Below are positions 19,529-27,938 of a stretch of 64,000 bases of DNA, piece after piece. The notes beneath the pieces were generated by a model. The model was given only the letters and a program-made list of their open reading frames with translations, did not search any database and had not been told where the DNA came from. Both the position numbers and the translations under genes were made by a program. Source of the DNA: Microbacterium sp. Root61 (GTDB lineage Bacteria; Actinomycetota; Actinomycetes; Actinomycetales; Microbacteriaceae); assembly GCF_001427525.1 (NCBI RefSeq), contig NZ_LMGU01000001.1:2017788-2081787 (forward strand), given 5' to 3'. Each line of letters starts with the position of its first letter. Positions within the stretch are counted from its first letter, which is position 1.

Positions 19529-20377
19529 TCACGCACGCAGCTTCATGGTCTGCATGATGACCGCGGACATCTCCTCGACGCTCTTCGTCGAGGAGTTCAG
19601 GAAGGGGACGCGGTTGCGTCGGTACAGGTCTTCGGCGCGGCGGAGCTCGATCGTGCACTGCTCGAGGCTCGAGTACCGCGAACTCGGGCGACGCTCGTGC
19701 CGCACCTGGCTGAGCCGCAGCGGTGTGGTCGTCAGCCCGAAGCAGCGCCCGGCGTACTTGGCGATCGGCCGCGGCAGCCCCTCCGCGGGGAAGTCGTCGT
19801 CGGTCAGCGGATAGTTCGCGACCCGGAGTCCGTACTGCAGCGCGAGGTACATCGTCGTCGGGGTCTTGCCGCACCGCGACGGCGCGATGATCACGACGTC
19901 GGCCTGATCGAGGGCGCGCGAGCTCTGCCCGTCGTCGTGCTCGATCGCATACTCGACCGCGCGCATGCGCTCGAAGTAGCGCTCCATGTCGCCCACGCCG
20001 TGGTACTGCCCCAGTTGCTCGGATGCCGTGGTGCCCAGGGCGGTCTCGAGCTCGGTGAGGTGCCCCGCCAGGAGGTCGATCGTGTCGGCCCTCGCGCTGG
20101 CGAGGGCGCTGCGGATCGCCGCCTGCTTGACCGTGGTGAAGACCAGCGGGGCGCGGCCCGCATCAGCGGCGCGATCGATGTCCTGGACGACGGCGAGCGC
20201 ACCGGCCGTGGTGTCGACGAACGGGATCGTGTGCCGGACGAAGGAGATGCCGGGGAAGTTCGCCAGCAGTGCGTTCCCCAGTGTCTCGGCCGTCACGCCT
20301 GTGCTGTCGGACACGAAGTACGCAGCACGCACGGCGGGCACGCCGGCCCGGGTCCCGGCGACATCGAGGGAACTCAT
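19529..20377 (-). CDS. ppsR: PEP synthase regulatory protein (bifunctional kinase/pyrophosphorylase)
   Basis: A 282-residue DUF299/PpsR protein that inactivates PEP synthase by ADP-dependent phosphorylation of the Thr beside its catalytic His and reactivates it by Pi-dependent dephosphorylation. The N-terminus [20 protein letters not shown] and the P-loop-like [15 protein letters not shown] are diagnostic. It lies 25 bp upstream of ppsA in the same operon, which supports the assignment. The N-terminus is about ten residues longer than in many homologues. The ATG is at 20377. Confidence 0.95.
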   Translation of the reverse strand: MSSLDVAGTRAGVPAVRAAYFVSDSTGVTAETLGNALLANFPGISFVRHTIPFVDTTAGALAVVQDIDRAADAGRAPLVFTTVKQAAIRSALASARADTIDLLAGHLTELETALGTTASEQLGQYHGVGDMERYFERMRAVEYAIEHDDGQSSRALDQADVVIIAPSRCGKTPTTMYLALQYGLRVANYPLTDDDFPAEGLPRPIAKYAGRCFGLTTTPLRLSQVRHERRPSSRYSSLEQCTIELRRAEDLYRRNRVPFLNSSTKSVEEMSAVIMQTMKLRA

Positions 20378-20497
20378 GCTTCGACGTTACGGAAGGATTG
20401 CCCCGGAATACGTTCGATCTGCGACGAAGGAAGTGCAGTTCTTTACAGCGGAAAACTTTCGAGCCGTCGCGCGGCGATCGGCACGTGTACTCCGGCG

Positions 20498-21133
20498 TCA
20501 GGCGTCAGCGAACGCGGTCCCCCAGCTGTCGTAGCTCATGGTCTGCGCGACGGGGAGACGCCGGGCCGGACGGAAGTCCTCGCCGAGCGTGTACGCGACC
20601 GGGAGGAGGGCGATCTGACGGACGTTCTCGGGAATGCCCAGGATCTCGGCGACCTCCCGCTCGTGACCGAGATGCACCGTCGTGTACGTGGAGCCCAGGC
20701 CGAACGTCCGCAGCGCCAGCTGAAAACTCCAGACCGCGGGAATCGCCGAACCGTAGAATCCGGCGGCCGCGGGGTAGGACAGCGGCTCTGCACGCCCTCC
20801 CGTCATGCACGGGAGGGCAAGCACGGGAATGGTCTCCATGCGCTCCAGCAGCTCGATGCCGCCCTGGTAAGCGCGGCGGGCTCCGGGATCCGTCGCGCCG
20901 GCGAGAACCTCCCGGAACCGCGCGATCGCCGGCTCACGGAATGCCTCCACCACGTCACGTCGCACATCCGGGTCCTCGAGGATCACCCACCGCAGTCGCT
21001 GGCGGTTGCCTCCGGAGGGGGCCTGTGCAGCGATCTCGATGCATTGCTCGACGACGGCCCTCGGCACTGGCCGACCCGCATCGAGGCGTCGTCGCACGGC
21101 GCGTGTCGTCGTCAGGGCGGTACGGGCATCCAT
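20498..21133 (-). CDS. Nitroreductase-family flavoprotein
   Basis: A 211-residue FMN-dependent oxidoreductase of the nitroreductase family. TTTRAVRRRLDAGRPVP, the AAQAPSGGNRQ motif and the later GLGSTYTTVHLGHEREVAEILGIP match the FMN- and substrate-binding regions. The ATG at 21133 with a GAGGAG site is preferred to a start at 21172. It is 66 bp downstream of the P450 gene on the same strand, so it may be the last gene of that operon; no convincing terminator separates them. The substrate is unknown; such enzymes reduce quinones, enones or nitro groups. Confidence 0.82.
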   Translation of the reverse strand: MDARTALTTTRAVRRRLDAGRPVPRAVVEQCIEIAAQAPSGGNRQRLRWVILEDPDVRRDVVEAFREPAIARFREVLAGATDPGARRAYQGGIELLERMETIPVLALPCMTGGRAEPLSYPAAAGFYGSAIPAVWSFQLALRTFGLGSTYTTVHLGHEREVAEILGIPENVRQIALLPVAYTLGEDFRPARRLPVAQTMSYDSWGTAFADA

Positions 21134-21199
21134 CGATGGTCTCCTCGAGTGCGCATGCGAACTGCGCTTCATCGTGCTGTCGGCGGCCCGGGAACGGGC

Positions 21200-22426
21200 T
21201 CACCAGGAGATCGGCATCGCGTCCAGGTTGTAGATGATCGTGTCCTCGCGGAACGGCAGCTCCGCCTCAGGCACGGCCAGCGCGAGGTTCGGCAGCCGAC
21301 GGTAGAGCGTGGAGAACACCACCTGCAGCTCGACACGGGCCAACGACTGCCCGGCGCACTGGTGGGTGCCGAAGCCGAGGGCGTTGTGGCGCCGCGCCTC
21401 GGGACGCTGCAGGTCGAGCCGGTCCGGGTCCAGGAACACCTTCGGGTCGCGCGAGGACTGGTGATCCAGCGCGATCACGCCCTCCCCCTTGCGGATGATC
21501 TGACCGTTCAACTCGAGGTCCTCGGTCGCGATGCGCCGTCGCCCCGTCTGGGCCGGCGAGACGAACCGCAACAGCTCCTCGGTCGCGTTGGAGACGAACT
21601 TCGCGTCGCCGCTGTTCTCCTGCAGGAGCGCCAGTTGCTCGGGGTTGTTCAGCAGCGCGAGGGTGCCGAGAGCGATCAGGGAGGTCGATGTGTCGTGGGC
21701 GGCCGAGACCAGGAGCGTCACCTCGCTGATCAGCTCCGATCGGGTCATCACGCCACCGCGGACGCCGTCCTCCAGGAATCGTGAGATGAGGTCGTCCTGC
21801 GGTTCGATCTCACGCGCGGCGACCAGCTTCTCCGAGTACGCGCGCAGCTCGGTCATCGCCTGCGCGGTCTGCTCCGGCGTGGAGTGCGCGGACGACATCG
21901 TCGAGGCGAGATCGAGGAACCCTTCCCGGTCCTCCGCCGGCACCCCGAACACGGCACCGAGGATCAGGGCGGGTACGGGCAGGGCGAAGTCCGCCACGAG
22001 ATCCGCCGGCTGCGGCTTCGCGAGCATCGCGTCGATCAGGTCGTCGACGATCTGCTGCATCTGCGGACGCAGAGCCTCCATGCGCGCCGCCGACAGGTGA
22101 CGCGCGAACAAGCGACGGTAGGGCAGATGTTCCGGATCGTCCATCTGCAGGAACGTGCGCGCCTTCGACTGATACCCCGCGTTCTTCAGCGGGAAGCCGG
22201 GGCGGGACTTGTCGGCGCTGAACCGCTGGTCTGAGGTGACCTGACGATACTCGTCGTAGGTGGTCACCAGCCACGGCTCACTGTCGTCCCAGATCCGCAC
22301 GCGGCCCATCGGGGCGCCGCTCCGCTGGATCTCGGCGAACTCGGGTGGTGGCGCCAATCGATCGCCGGGGGCACGCCGGGTCGTCCATGCGATCGTTGCG
22401 TCGGGCACGAGCACGTCGTCTTCCAT
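21200..22426 (-). CDS. Cytochrome P450, CYP105-like (copy A)
   Basis: A 408-residue soluble bacterial P450. The heme-binding loop is GFGTHQCAGQSLAR with the thiolate Cys at about residue 357; the I-helix motif is SAAHDTSTS, ExxR is in EELLR, and the N-terminal region (GRVRIWDDSEPWLVTTYDEY) and C-terminus (LPFREDTIIY) resemble the CYP105 family. By eye it differs from copy B (24826-26055) at about 45 of roughly 390 aligned positions. The start at 22426 has an AAGGAG site. Electrons probably come from the ferredoxin and ferredoxin reductase encoded between the two copies. The hydroxylated substrate is unknown. Confidence 0.95.
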   Translation of the reverse strand: MEDDVLVPDATIAWTTRRAPGDRLAPPPEFAEIQRSGAPMGRVRIWDDSEPWLVTTYDEYRQVTSDQRFSADKSRPGFPLKNAGYQSKARTFLQMDDPEHLPYRRLFARHLSAARMEALRPQMQQIVDDLIDAMLAKPQPADLVADFALPVPALILGAVFGVPAEDREGFLDLASTMSSAHSTPEQTAQAMTELRAYSEKLVAAREIEPQDDLISRFLEDGVRGGVMTRSELISEVTLLVSAAHDTSTSLIALGTLALLNNPEQLALLQENSGDAKFVSNATEELLRFVSPAQTGRRRIATEDLELNGQIIRKGEGVIALDHQSSRDPKVFLDPDRLDLQRPEARRHNALGFGTHQCAGQSLARVELQVVFSTLYRRLPNLALAVPEAELPFREDTIIYNLDAMPISW

Positions 22427-22502
22427 CGTTGACTCCTTCGTCTCCGGCACGCCCGACGCGCTAAGACGCGATGGCGGCTCTATCCATCCAACTCCTGCGA
22501 GT

Positions 22503-23312
22503 TCACCGACCCGATCCCGACCCCGCCTGCGGCAGGGTCGGCCATCCATCGGAGAACTGCGGTTCACGCTTCTCGGCGAACGCCCGCGGGCCCTCGAGCA
22601 TGTCGCCAGACAGGATCACGCGGTGGATCACCGACTCGTAGTAGCGCTGCTGCTCGGCGATCTGGAGGTTGCGCCAGTACTGCAGGATCTGCTTCGAGCC
22701 CCACACCGCAGTGGGCGAATGGGTCGCGATCGTCGCGGCACGCTCCAGCGCGGCATCGAGGAGCGCTTCGGGCTCGACCACGGCCTGCACGAGTCCGAGT
22801 TGGTAGGCGCGATCCGCGGTGAGTCGCTCGCCGGCCAGCAGCATGTCGGCGGCGACGCCGTAGGGCAGCAGGCGAGGCAGCACGTTCACGGCGACGCCGG
22901 CGAGGAACCCGCGCTTCACCTCGAATACGCCGAACCACGCGTCGGGCGTGCAGATCCGGATGTCGCACGACAGTGCCAGTTCCAGTCCACCTGACACTGC
23001 AGCACCGTTCACCGCGGCGATCACGGGCTTCTCCGTCGCGGCGAGCCCGGCGATATCGGGCCCCGGCGAGATCGGCAGCGTCGGCGCACCCCCGCTGCCC
23101 GCCGCCATCTCCTTCAAGTCGAATCCCGTGCTGAACGCTCGGTCGCCTGTCGCGGTGATCACCGCGACCCGCTGCTGCGGATCGCGGTTGAACTCCTGCA
23201 CACCGGCCGTCAGCTCGGCCATCATGTCGCGCCCGAGCGCGTTCATCCGTTCGGGGCGGTTGATGGTGAAGACGGTGGTCGCGCCATCCTTGTCGATCTG
23301 CAGTTCCGACAT
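22503..23312 (-). CDS. Enoyl-CoA hydratase/isomerase family protein
   Basis: A 269-residue crotonase-fold protein. The first oxyanion-hole segment is RAFSTGFDLKEM and the second is GAAVSGGLELALSCDIRI; GERLTADRAYQLGLVQAVV follows as in hydratases. It lies inside the P450 operon between the ferredoxin reductase and P450 copy A, which suggests it acts on the same pathway's acyl-CoA. The ATG at 23312 lacks a strong ribosome binding site; an in-frame upstream start at 23339 would overlap the reductase gene. Hydratase versus isomerase or hydrolase activity cannot be decided. Confidence 0.88.
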   Translation of the reverse strand: MSELQIDKDGATTVFTINRPERMNALGRDMMAELTAGVQEFNRDPQQRVAVITATGDRAFSTGFDLKEMAAGSGGAPTLPISPGPDIAGLAATEKPVIAAVNGAAVSGGLELALSCDIRICTPDAWFGVFEVKRGFLAGVAVNVLPRLLPYGVAADMLLAGERLTADRAYQLGLVQAVVEPEALLDAALERAATIATHSPTAVWGSKQILQYWRNLQIAEQQRYYESVIHRVILSGDMLEGPRAFAEKREPQFSDGWPTLPQAGSGSGR

Positions 23313-23328
23313 CAGAGTCCGTTCATGA

Positions 23329-24549
23329 TCAGGCCGCAACCGGAATCAGTTCGTCGACGGGATGCCCCGCCGCGACAGCCGTGCGGAACCGCATGAATCG
23401 ACCGGCCACGCCACGCCCGACGACGGCGCAGAGACGCCCGTCAACCGTGTACGCGACGATGAACTTGCCCTCCTCCTCGAGGAGCACGTGCTCCTGCGCG
23501 CCCGCCGGGATGTGCCCGAACATCTGGATCTTGAAGCCGTACATGTCGGTCCAGAGGTAGTCCAACTTGGGGATCGTCACGGGCGGCTTGCCGAGCAGCA
23601 GCCGCGCGAGAGCGTCCGCCTGCTCCGTCGCACTCGTCCAATGCTCGACCCGCAGCGTGGAGCCGTCCTCGGCTCGGCGGCGTGCGATGTCGCCGATCGC
23701 CCAGATGCTCTCGTCCTGCGTGCGGCCGTCCGAGTCGACGACGACGCCGTCATGGATGTCGAGTCCCGAGTTCTCCAGCCACTGCGTGGCCGGGCTGGAG
23801 CCGATGCCGATGATGGCGATGTCGGCTTCGACCGTGCCGCCGTCGGCGAGGTTGACGCGTACGCCGTCACTGGTCGCCGACACATCGGTCACCCGGGTCG
23901 ACATCCGCAGCTGCACACCGTTCGCCTCGTGCACGCGAGCGACGTGCTGCCCGGCCCACGTGCCCATGACGCGCTCCAGCGGATGCCGCGTCGATGAGAT
24001 GAGCTCGACGTCACGGCCGAGCTCGCGCACCGTTGCGGCGATCTCGCTGCCGATGAACCCGCCGCCGATCACCGCGACGCGCTGGGCTCCGACGAGGGCG
24101 GCACGGAGTCCGTAGCACTCCAGCGCGGTGTGCAGAGTGTGCGTCCTGCCGCCGGTGATCGCCGTGCCGACGAGACGCGGGCGCACTCCGGTGGCGATGA
24201 TGAGGGTGTCGTACGAGATCGACTCGCCCTCTTCGATGAGCACCTGCTTGCCGGCGAGGTCCAGGCCCACCGCGTGGGTCCCGCGCACGAACTCGATCTG
24301 CTGCTCGGCCAGATCCTCTGCCGAGCACAGGCGGATGTCGTCCATCTCCTTGGCCGAGCTGAGCACCTCCTTCGACAGCAGCGGACGGTGGTAGGGCAGG
24401 CCCCGCTCGTCTCCGACGAGGACCACCTCGCCGTCGTACCCACCTCTGCGCAGCGCCTGTGCGAATCGTGTTCCCGCGGCGCCGGCGCCGACGATGACGA
24501 CCTTGCCCAGGTCACGAGCATCCGCGATCGTGATCGTTTCCTCGGCCAT
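23329..24549 (-). CDS. FAD-dependent ferredoxin reductase
   Basis: A 406-residue pyridine nucleotide-disulphide-type reductase of the putidaredoxin-reductase family. The FAD motif VVIVGAGAAGTRFA starts near residue 17, the NAD(P) motif VAVIGGGFIGSEIA near residue 160, and the second FAD motif includes IWAIGDIA. It would pass electrons from NAD(P)H to the adjacent [3Fe-4S] ferredoxin and then to the P450s. It starts 6 bp downstream of the ferredoxin stop. The set P450-ferredoxin-reductase is a complete class I system. Confidence 0.93.
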   Translation of the reverse strand: MAEETITIADARDLGKVVIVGAGAAGTRFAQALRRGGYDGEVVLVGDERGLPYHRPLLSKEVLSSAKEMDDIRLCSAEDLAEQQIEFVRGTHAVGLDLAGKQVLIEEGESISYDTLIIATGVRPRLVGTAITGGRTHTLHTALECYGLRAALVGAQRVAVIGGGFIGSEIAATVRELGRDVELISSTRHPLERVMGTWAGQHVARVHEANGVQLRMSTRVTDVSATSDGVRVNLADGGTVEADIAIIGIGSSPATQWLENSGLDIHDGVVVDSDGRTQDESIWAIGDIARRRAEDGSTLRVEHWTSATEQADALARLLLGKPPVTIPKLDYLWTDMYGFKIQMFGHIPAGAQEHVLLEEEGKFIVAYTVDGRLCAVVGRGVAGRFMRFRTAVAAGHPVDELIPVAA

Positions 24550-24555
24550 GCGGCG

Positions 24556-24786
24556 TCAGCCCTCGCGCGTGACCAGCGAGATGACCCGAGCCGGGCACAC
24601 CTCGATCGCTTCTCGCACATCCGCGATCTGATCTTCGGACGGATGCACGTTGAGCACCTCGACGACGCCGTCCTCATCCCGCTGGGTGAAGATCTCGGGC
24701 GCGACGAACACGCACTGACCCCCACCCACGCAGATGTCCTGGTTGACCACAACGGTGTACTGCGGCTCGGTCTCTTCCATCTTCAT
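24556..24786 (-). CDS. [3Fe-4S]-type ferredoxin
   Basis: A ferredoxin of about 76 residues. Its cluster motif is DICVGGGQCVFVAPEIF with Cys-x5-Cys, where the usual middle Cys is replaced by Gly, plus a distal Cys in VCPARVI; this spacing is typical of single [3Fe-4S] ferredoxins that serve actinobacterial P450s. I chose the ATG at 24786 (MKMEET), preceded by AGAGAAAG; an ATG at 24780 or a GTG at 24813 is possible. It lies between P450 copy B and the reductase and is the natural electron carrier for both P450s. Confidence 0.93.
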   Translation of the reverse strand: MKMEETEPQYTVVVNQDICVGGGQCVFVAPEIFTQRDEDGVVEVLNVHPSEDQIADVREAIEVCPARVISLVTREG

Positions 24787-24825
24787 ATCTTTCTCTGGCA
24801 GGTGTTCGACCACCTGGGTGACTCG

Positions 24826-26055
24826 CTAAAAGGTGATCGGCATCTCGTCGACGATGTAGATGATCGTGTCCTCGCGGAACGGGAGCTCCGCCTCGGGCAC
24901 GGCCAGCGCCAGGTTCGGCAGACGGCGGTACAGCGTCGAGAATGCCACCTGCAGCTCCACTCGTGCCAACGACTGTCCGGCGCACTGGTGAGTGCCGAAG
25001 CCGAGCGCGTTGTGACGTCGAGCCTCGGGACGCTGCAGGTCGAGCTTGTCCGGGTCGGGGAACACCTTCGGGTCGCGCGAGGACTGGTTGTCCAGCGCGA
25101 TGACGCCTTCGCCGGCGCGGATGATCTGACCGTTGAGCTCGAGATCCTCAGTGGCGATGCGACGTCGACCCGTCTGCGCGGGCGAGATGTAGCGCAGCAG
25201 CTCCTCGGTGGCATTGGCGACGAACTTCGGGTCGCCGCTGTTCTCCCGCAGCAGTGCGAGCTGGTCCGGGTTGTTCAACAGCGCCAGCGTGCCCAGCGCG
25301 ATGAGCGACGTCGAGGTGTCGTGTGCGGCGGAGACCAGGCCCACGACGCTGCTGACGAGCTCGTCACGCGTCATGACGCCGCCGCCGACGCCCTCTTCGA
25401 GGAATCGTGCGAGCAAGTCGTCGTGCGGCGCCGCCTCTCGCGCGGCGATGAGAGTCTCACCGTAGGCGTGGAGTTCGGCGAAAGCCTTCGCCGTCTCCTC
25501 GGGCGTGGAGTGCGCCGACGACATCGTCGAAGCGAGATCGAGGAACCCTTCGCGGTCCTCAGCCGGGACGCCGAAGACGGCGCCCAGGATCAGGGCCGGG
25601 ACGGGCAGTGCGAAGTCCGCCACCAGATCCACGGGCTGCGGCTTCTTGATCATCTCGTCGATGAGGTCGTCGACGATCTGCTGCATCTCAGGACGCAGCG
25701 CTTCCATGCGCGCCGCCGACAGGTGACGCGCCCAGAGTCGACGGTAGGGCAGGTGCTCCGGGTCATCCATCTGCAGGAAGGAACGCGCCTTCGACACGTA
25801 ACCGGCGTTCTTCAGCGGGAAGCCCGGCCGCGACTTGTCGGCGCTGAAGCGCTGGTCGGACGTGACCTGACGGTACTCGTCGTAGGTCGTGACCAGCCAC
25901 GGCTCGCTGTCGTCCCAGATCCGGACGCGGCCCATCGGGGCACCGCTGCGCTGGATCTCCGCGAACTGCGGCGGTGGCGCGAGGCGGTCACCCGGCGCTC
26001 GCTCGGTCGTCCATTCGACAGCCTTGCCTTCGGGTGAAACCGTTGTCTGCTCCAT
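24826..26055 (-). CDS. Cytochrome P450, CYP105-like (copy B)
   Basis: A 409-residue P450 nearly identical over its length to copy A at 21200-22426. The heme loop GFGTHQCAGQSLAR (Cys about 358), the SAAHDTSTS I-helix and EELLR are conserved. The differences that may matter lie in a Phe/Trp change in the PYRRL-x-ARHL segment, in the stretch between the I-helix start and residue 245, and in the last dozen residues. It precedes the ferredoxin by 39 bp and follows an SDR gene, so it is the better placed of the two for stoichiometric expression with the redox partners. Confidence 0.95.
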   Translation of the reverse strand: MEQTTVSPEGKAVEWTTERAPGDRLAPPPQFAEIQRSGAPMGRVRIWDDSEPWLVTTYDEYRQVTSDQRFSADKSRPGFPLKNAGYVSKARSFLQMDDPEHLPYRRLWARHLSAARMEALRPEMQQIVDDLIDEMIKKPQPVDLVADFALPVPALILGAVFGVPAEDREGFLDLASTMSSAHSTPEETAKAFAELHAYGETLIAAREAAPHDDLLARFLEEGVGGGVMTRDELVSSVVGLVSAAHDTSTSLIALGTLALLNNPDQLALLRENSGDPKFVANATEELLRYISPAQTGRRRIATEDLELNGQIIRAGEGVIALDNQSSRDPKVFPDPDKLDLQRPEARRHNALGFGTHQCAGQSLARVELQVAFSTLYRRLPNLALAVPEAELPFREDTIIYIVDEMPITF

Positions 26056-26085
26056 TGCAATCCTCCTGTCACTGGGTCGGGGCGC

Positions 26086-26841
26086 TCAACGCGCCATCGA
26101 CCCGCCATCCACGTAGATGTTCTGTCCGGTGACCCACGACGCTTCGTCGCTGGCGAGGAAGGCCACCATTCCCGCAATATCGGCCCCTTCGCCGAGGCGC
26201 CCCAGCGGGACGACATCGGTGCGGCCTTCGCGGCGCTCCTTCTGATCGGCATCGTTGCGCACGGGGTAGGCCATCAGGCCTGGACCCACCGTATTCACTC
26301 GGACGCCGCGATCTGCCACGGCCAGCGACAATCCCTTGGTGAAGTTCGCCAATCCGGCCTTGGATGCACCGTAGGCGAGGTTCAGCGGCAAGCCGTGCTC
26401 CGCGCCGCCCGACGAGATGAACACGTAGGACGCGCCCTCACTCAGGTGATCCAGTGTCTCCTTGGCGAGGACGAACGAGCCTGTGAGGTTGACGGCCAGC
26501 ACCTGGTTCCATCCCTCGACGGTCTCCTCCTCGAGCGTCGTGCCCTGGTGGCTGATGCCTGTCGCGTTCACGACGACATCCAGCCCTCCGAGGTCAGCCA
26601 GCGTCTTCGCGACACCTGACTTCACACTCGCCGGGTCGGAGATGTCGATGATGGCCGACGACAGGGATGGATGACCCGCGGATGCCTCGAACGCCGCCAG
26701 TGAAGCGGGGTTGCGGTCGGCCGCGACTACCCGGGCGCCTTCCTGCAGCATCCGCTCCACGATGGCGGCCCCGATCGAGCCGGCTCCGCCGACTACCAGG
26801 ACGCGCTTGCCCTGCACGCGTCCGTTTCCGTTCTGCGTCAC
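26086..26841 (-). CDS. SDR-family oxidoreductase
   Basis: A 251-residue short-chain dehydrogenase. Its cofactor motif is VVGGAGSIGAAI near residue 12, followed by VVNATG, an active-site Ser in FISSGGAEHG and YGASK. The start is the GTG at 26841, whose bases overlap the stop of the upstream acyl-CoA dehydrogenase (GTGA); the frame is open further upstream but only as a shadow of that gene. It probably oxidises an alcohol produced by the P450s or a hydroxyacyl-CoA; the choice is inference from its position between an acyl-CoA dehydrogenase pair and P450 copy B. Confidence 0.9.
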   Translation of the reverse strand: MTQNGNGRVQGKRVLVVGGAGSIGAAIVERMLQEGARVVAADRNPASLAAFEASAGHPSLSSAIIDISDPASVKSGVAKTLADLGGLDVVVNATGISHQGTTLEEETVEGWNQVLAVNLTGSFVLAKETLDHLSEGASYVFISSGGAEHGLPLNLAYGASKAGLANFTKGLSLAVADRGVRVNTVGPGLMAYPVRNDADQKERREGRTDVVPLGRLGEGADIAGMVAFLASDEASWVTGQNIYVDGGSMAR

Positions 26842-27932
26842 TTCTGCACCGGCCAATCCATGAATTCTTCTGTGAAGTCCAACTCTGCCGCCTCGATCAC
26901 GACGTCGCCGAGCTCGGCCAGCCTGACCTGCTCCGACCCCATCCGGCCACGCTGAACGGCGGACCTGTTGTGGAAGTGATGGAGGTGATATTCCTTCATG
27001 AACCCGATGCCGCCGTGCAGCTGGTTGCCGACCTGGGTGGCGCGCACCGCGGCATCGCTCACGAACCAGGCGGACTCGGCGGCGGCCCGCTCCGACTCGA
27101 ACCCGGCGCTCTCGCGCCAGAGCGCGTGGTTGACCATGTTCGTGGAGGCCTCCAGGTCCAACGACAGGTTGGCCAGGTGATGCTGGACGGCCTGGAACTG
27201 CCCGATGAACTTGCCGAACTGCTCGCGCTGCTTGACGTGCGTGACGGTCATCTCGAGCACCCGGCGCATGACCCCGACCAGATCGGCGGCACGCAGGACA
27301 CGCAGGAGGTGGCTGTGTGCACGCCACTGCTTTGCTGTGATGACCGCGGCCGGAGCGCCGATGGGCGCTCCGCTGAGGGTGACGCTTCCGCTGCGCGAAC
27401 CGTCCATACCGCGCTGGGGGACGATCTGCACGCCCTCCGCGTCGGGGGCGACGACCCACAGCCCGATGCCGTCGGCGACCGGCGCGGAGACGACCAGCAG
27501 GTCTGCTCCGTCGGCCCACTCGATCCCGCTCGCGTTTCCGCTGGCTGCGCTGCCGTCGAACGACAGCGCGGTGAACTCGCAGACCGCCGCGATGCCGCCG
27601 CCTTCGACGCGGCTGACCACGGCCGCACCGGCATCACCGAGAAGACGCTGCGCCGTGAGCCCCGCCGTGACCGACGCGTGGAACGGACCGGTGTAGGCGA
27701 CGTAGCCCAGTTCGGAGAGCAGGATGCCGAGCTCGACGAGGTTGGTGTCGGAATCTTCGCCGGCGCCCAGCTCGATCAGACCGGCCTCGCGCAGTGCCTG
27801 CTCGGCGCTGACGGAATACCGTTCGTCGGTGCCGAGGACCTCATTGAGGTTCTCCGGGGCGGCGTGGGTGGCCAGGATCGAGCCGACCATGTCGCGCAAC
27901 GCGACCTGTTCCTCTGACAGTGAGAGATCCAT
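26838..27932 (-). CDS. Acyl-CoA dehydrogenase, smaller partner of a heteromeric pair
   Basis: A 364-residue acyl-CoA dehydrogenase-fold protein. It keeps REQFGKFIGQFQAVQHHLA and QLHGGIGFMKEYHLHHF but has a poorly conserved middle domain and lacks a recognisable FAD/substrate signature of the TEPGAGSD type. Such degenerate partners occur with a catalytic subunit in alpha2beta2 enzymes of actinobacterial steroid side-chain degradation (FadE26-FadE27, FadE28-FadE29). The catalytic partner would be the protein encoded 6 bp upstream at 27939-29126. The pairing is inferred from adjacency and sequence character. Confidence 0.85.
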   Translation of the reverse strand: MDLSLSEEQVALRDMVGSILATHAAPENLNEVLGTDERYSVSAEQALREAGLIELGAGEDSDTNLVELGILLSELGYVAYTGPFHASVTAGLTAQRLLGDAGAAVVSRVEGGGIAAVCEFTALSFDGSAASGNASGIEWADGADLLVVSAPVADGIGLWVVAPDAEGVQIVPQRGMDGSRSGSVTLSGAPIGAPAAVITAKQWRAHSHLLRVLRAADLVGVMRRVLEMTVTHVKQREQFGKFIGQFQAVQHHLANLSLDLEASTNMVNHALWRESAGFESERAAAESAWFVSDAAVRATQVGNQLHGGIGFMKEYHLHHFHNRSAVQRGRMGSEQVRLAELGDVVIEAAELDFTEEFMDWPVQK

Positions 27933-27938
27933 GCGTTC

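Noticed and set aside
17233..19557. A 774-codon plus-strand frame opposite ppsA, with a similar one at 19370-21784.
   Set aside because: Both are shadows of ppsA, ppsR and the nitroreductase gene with unnatural composition and no family resemblance.
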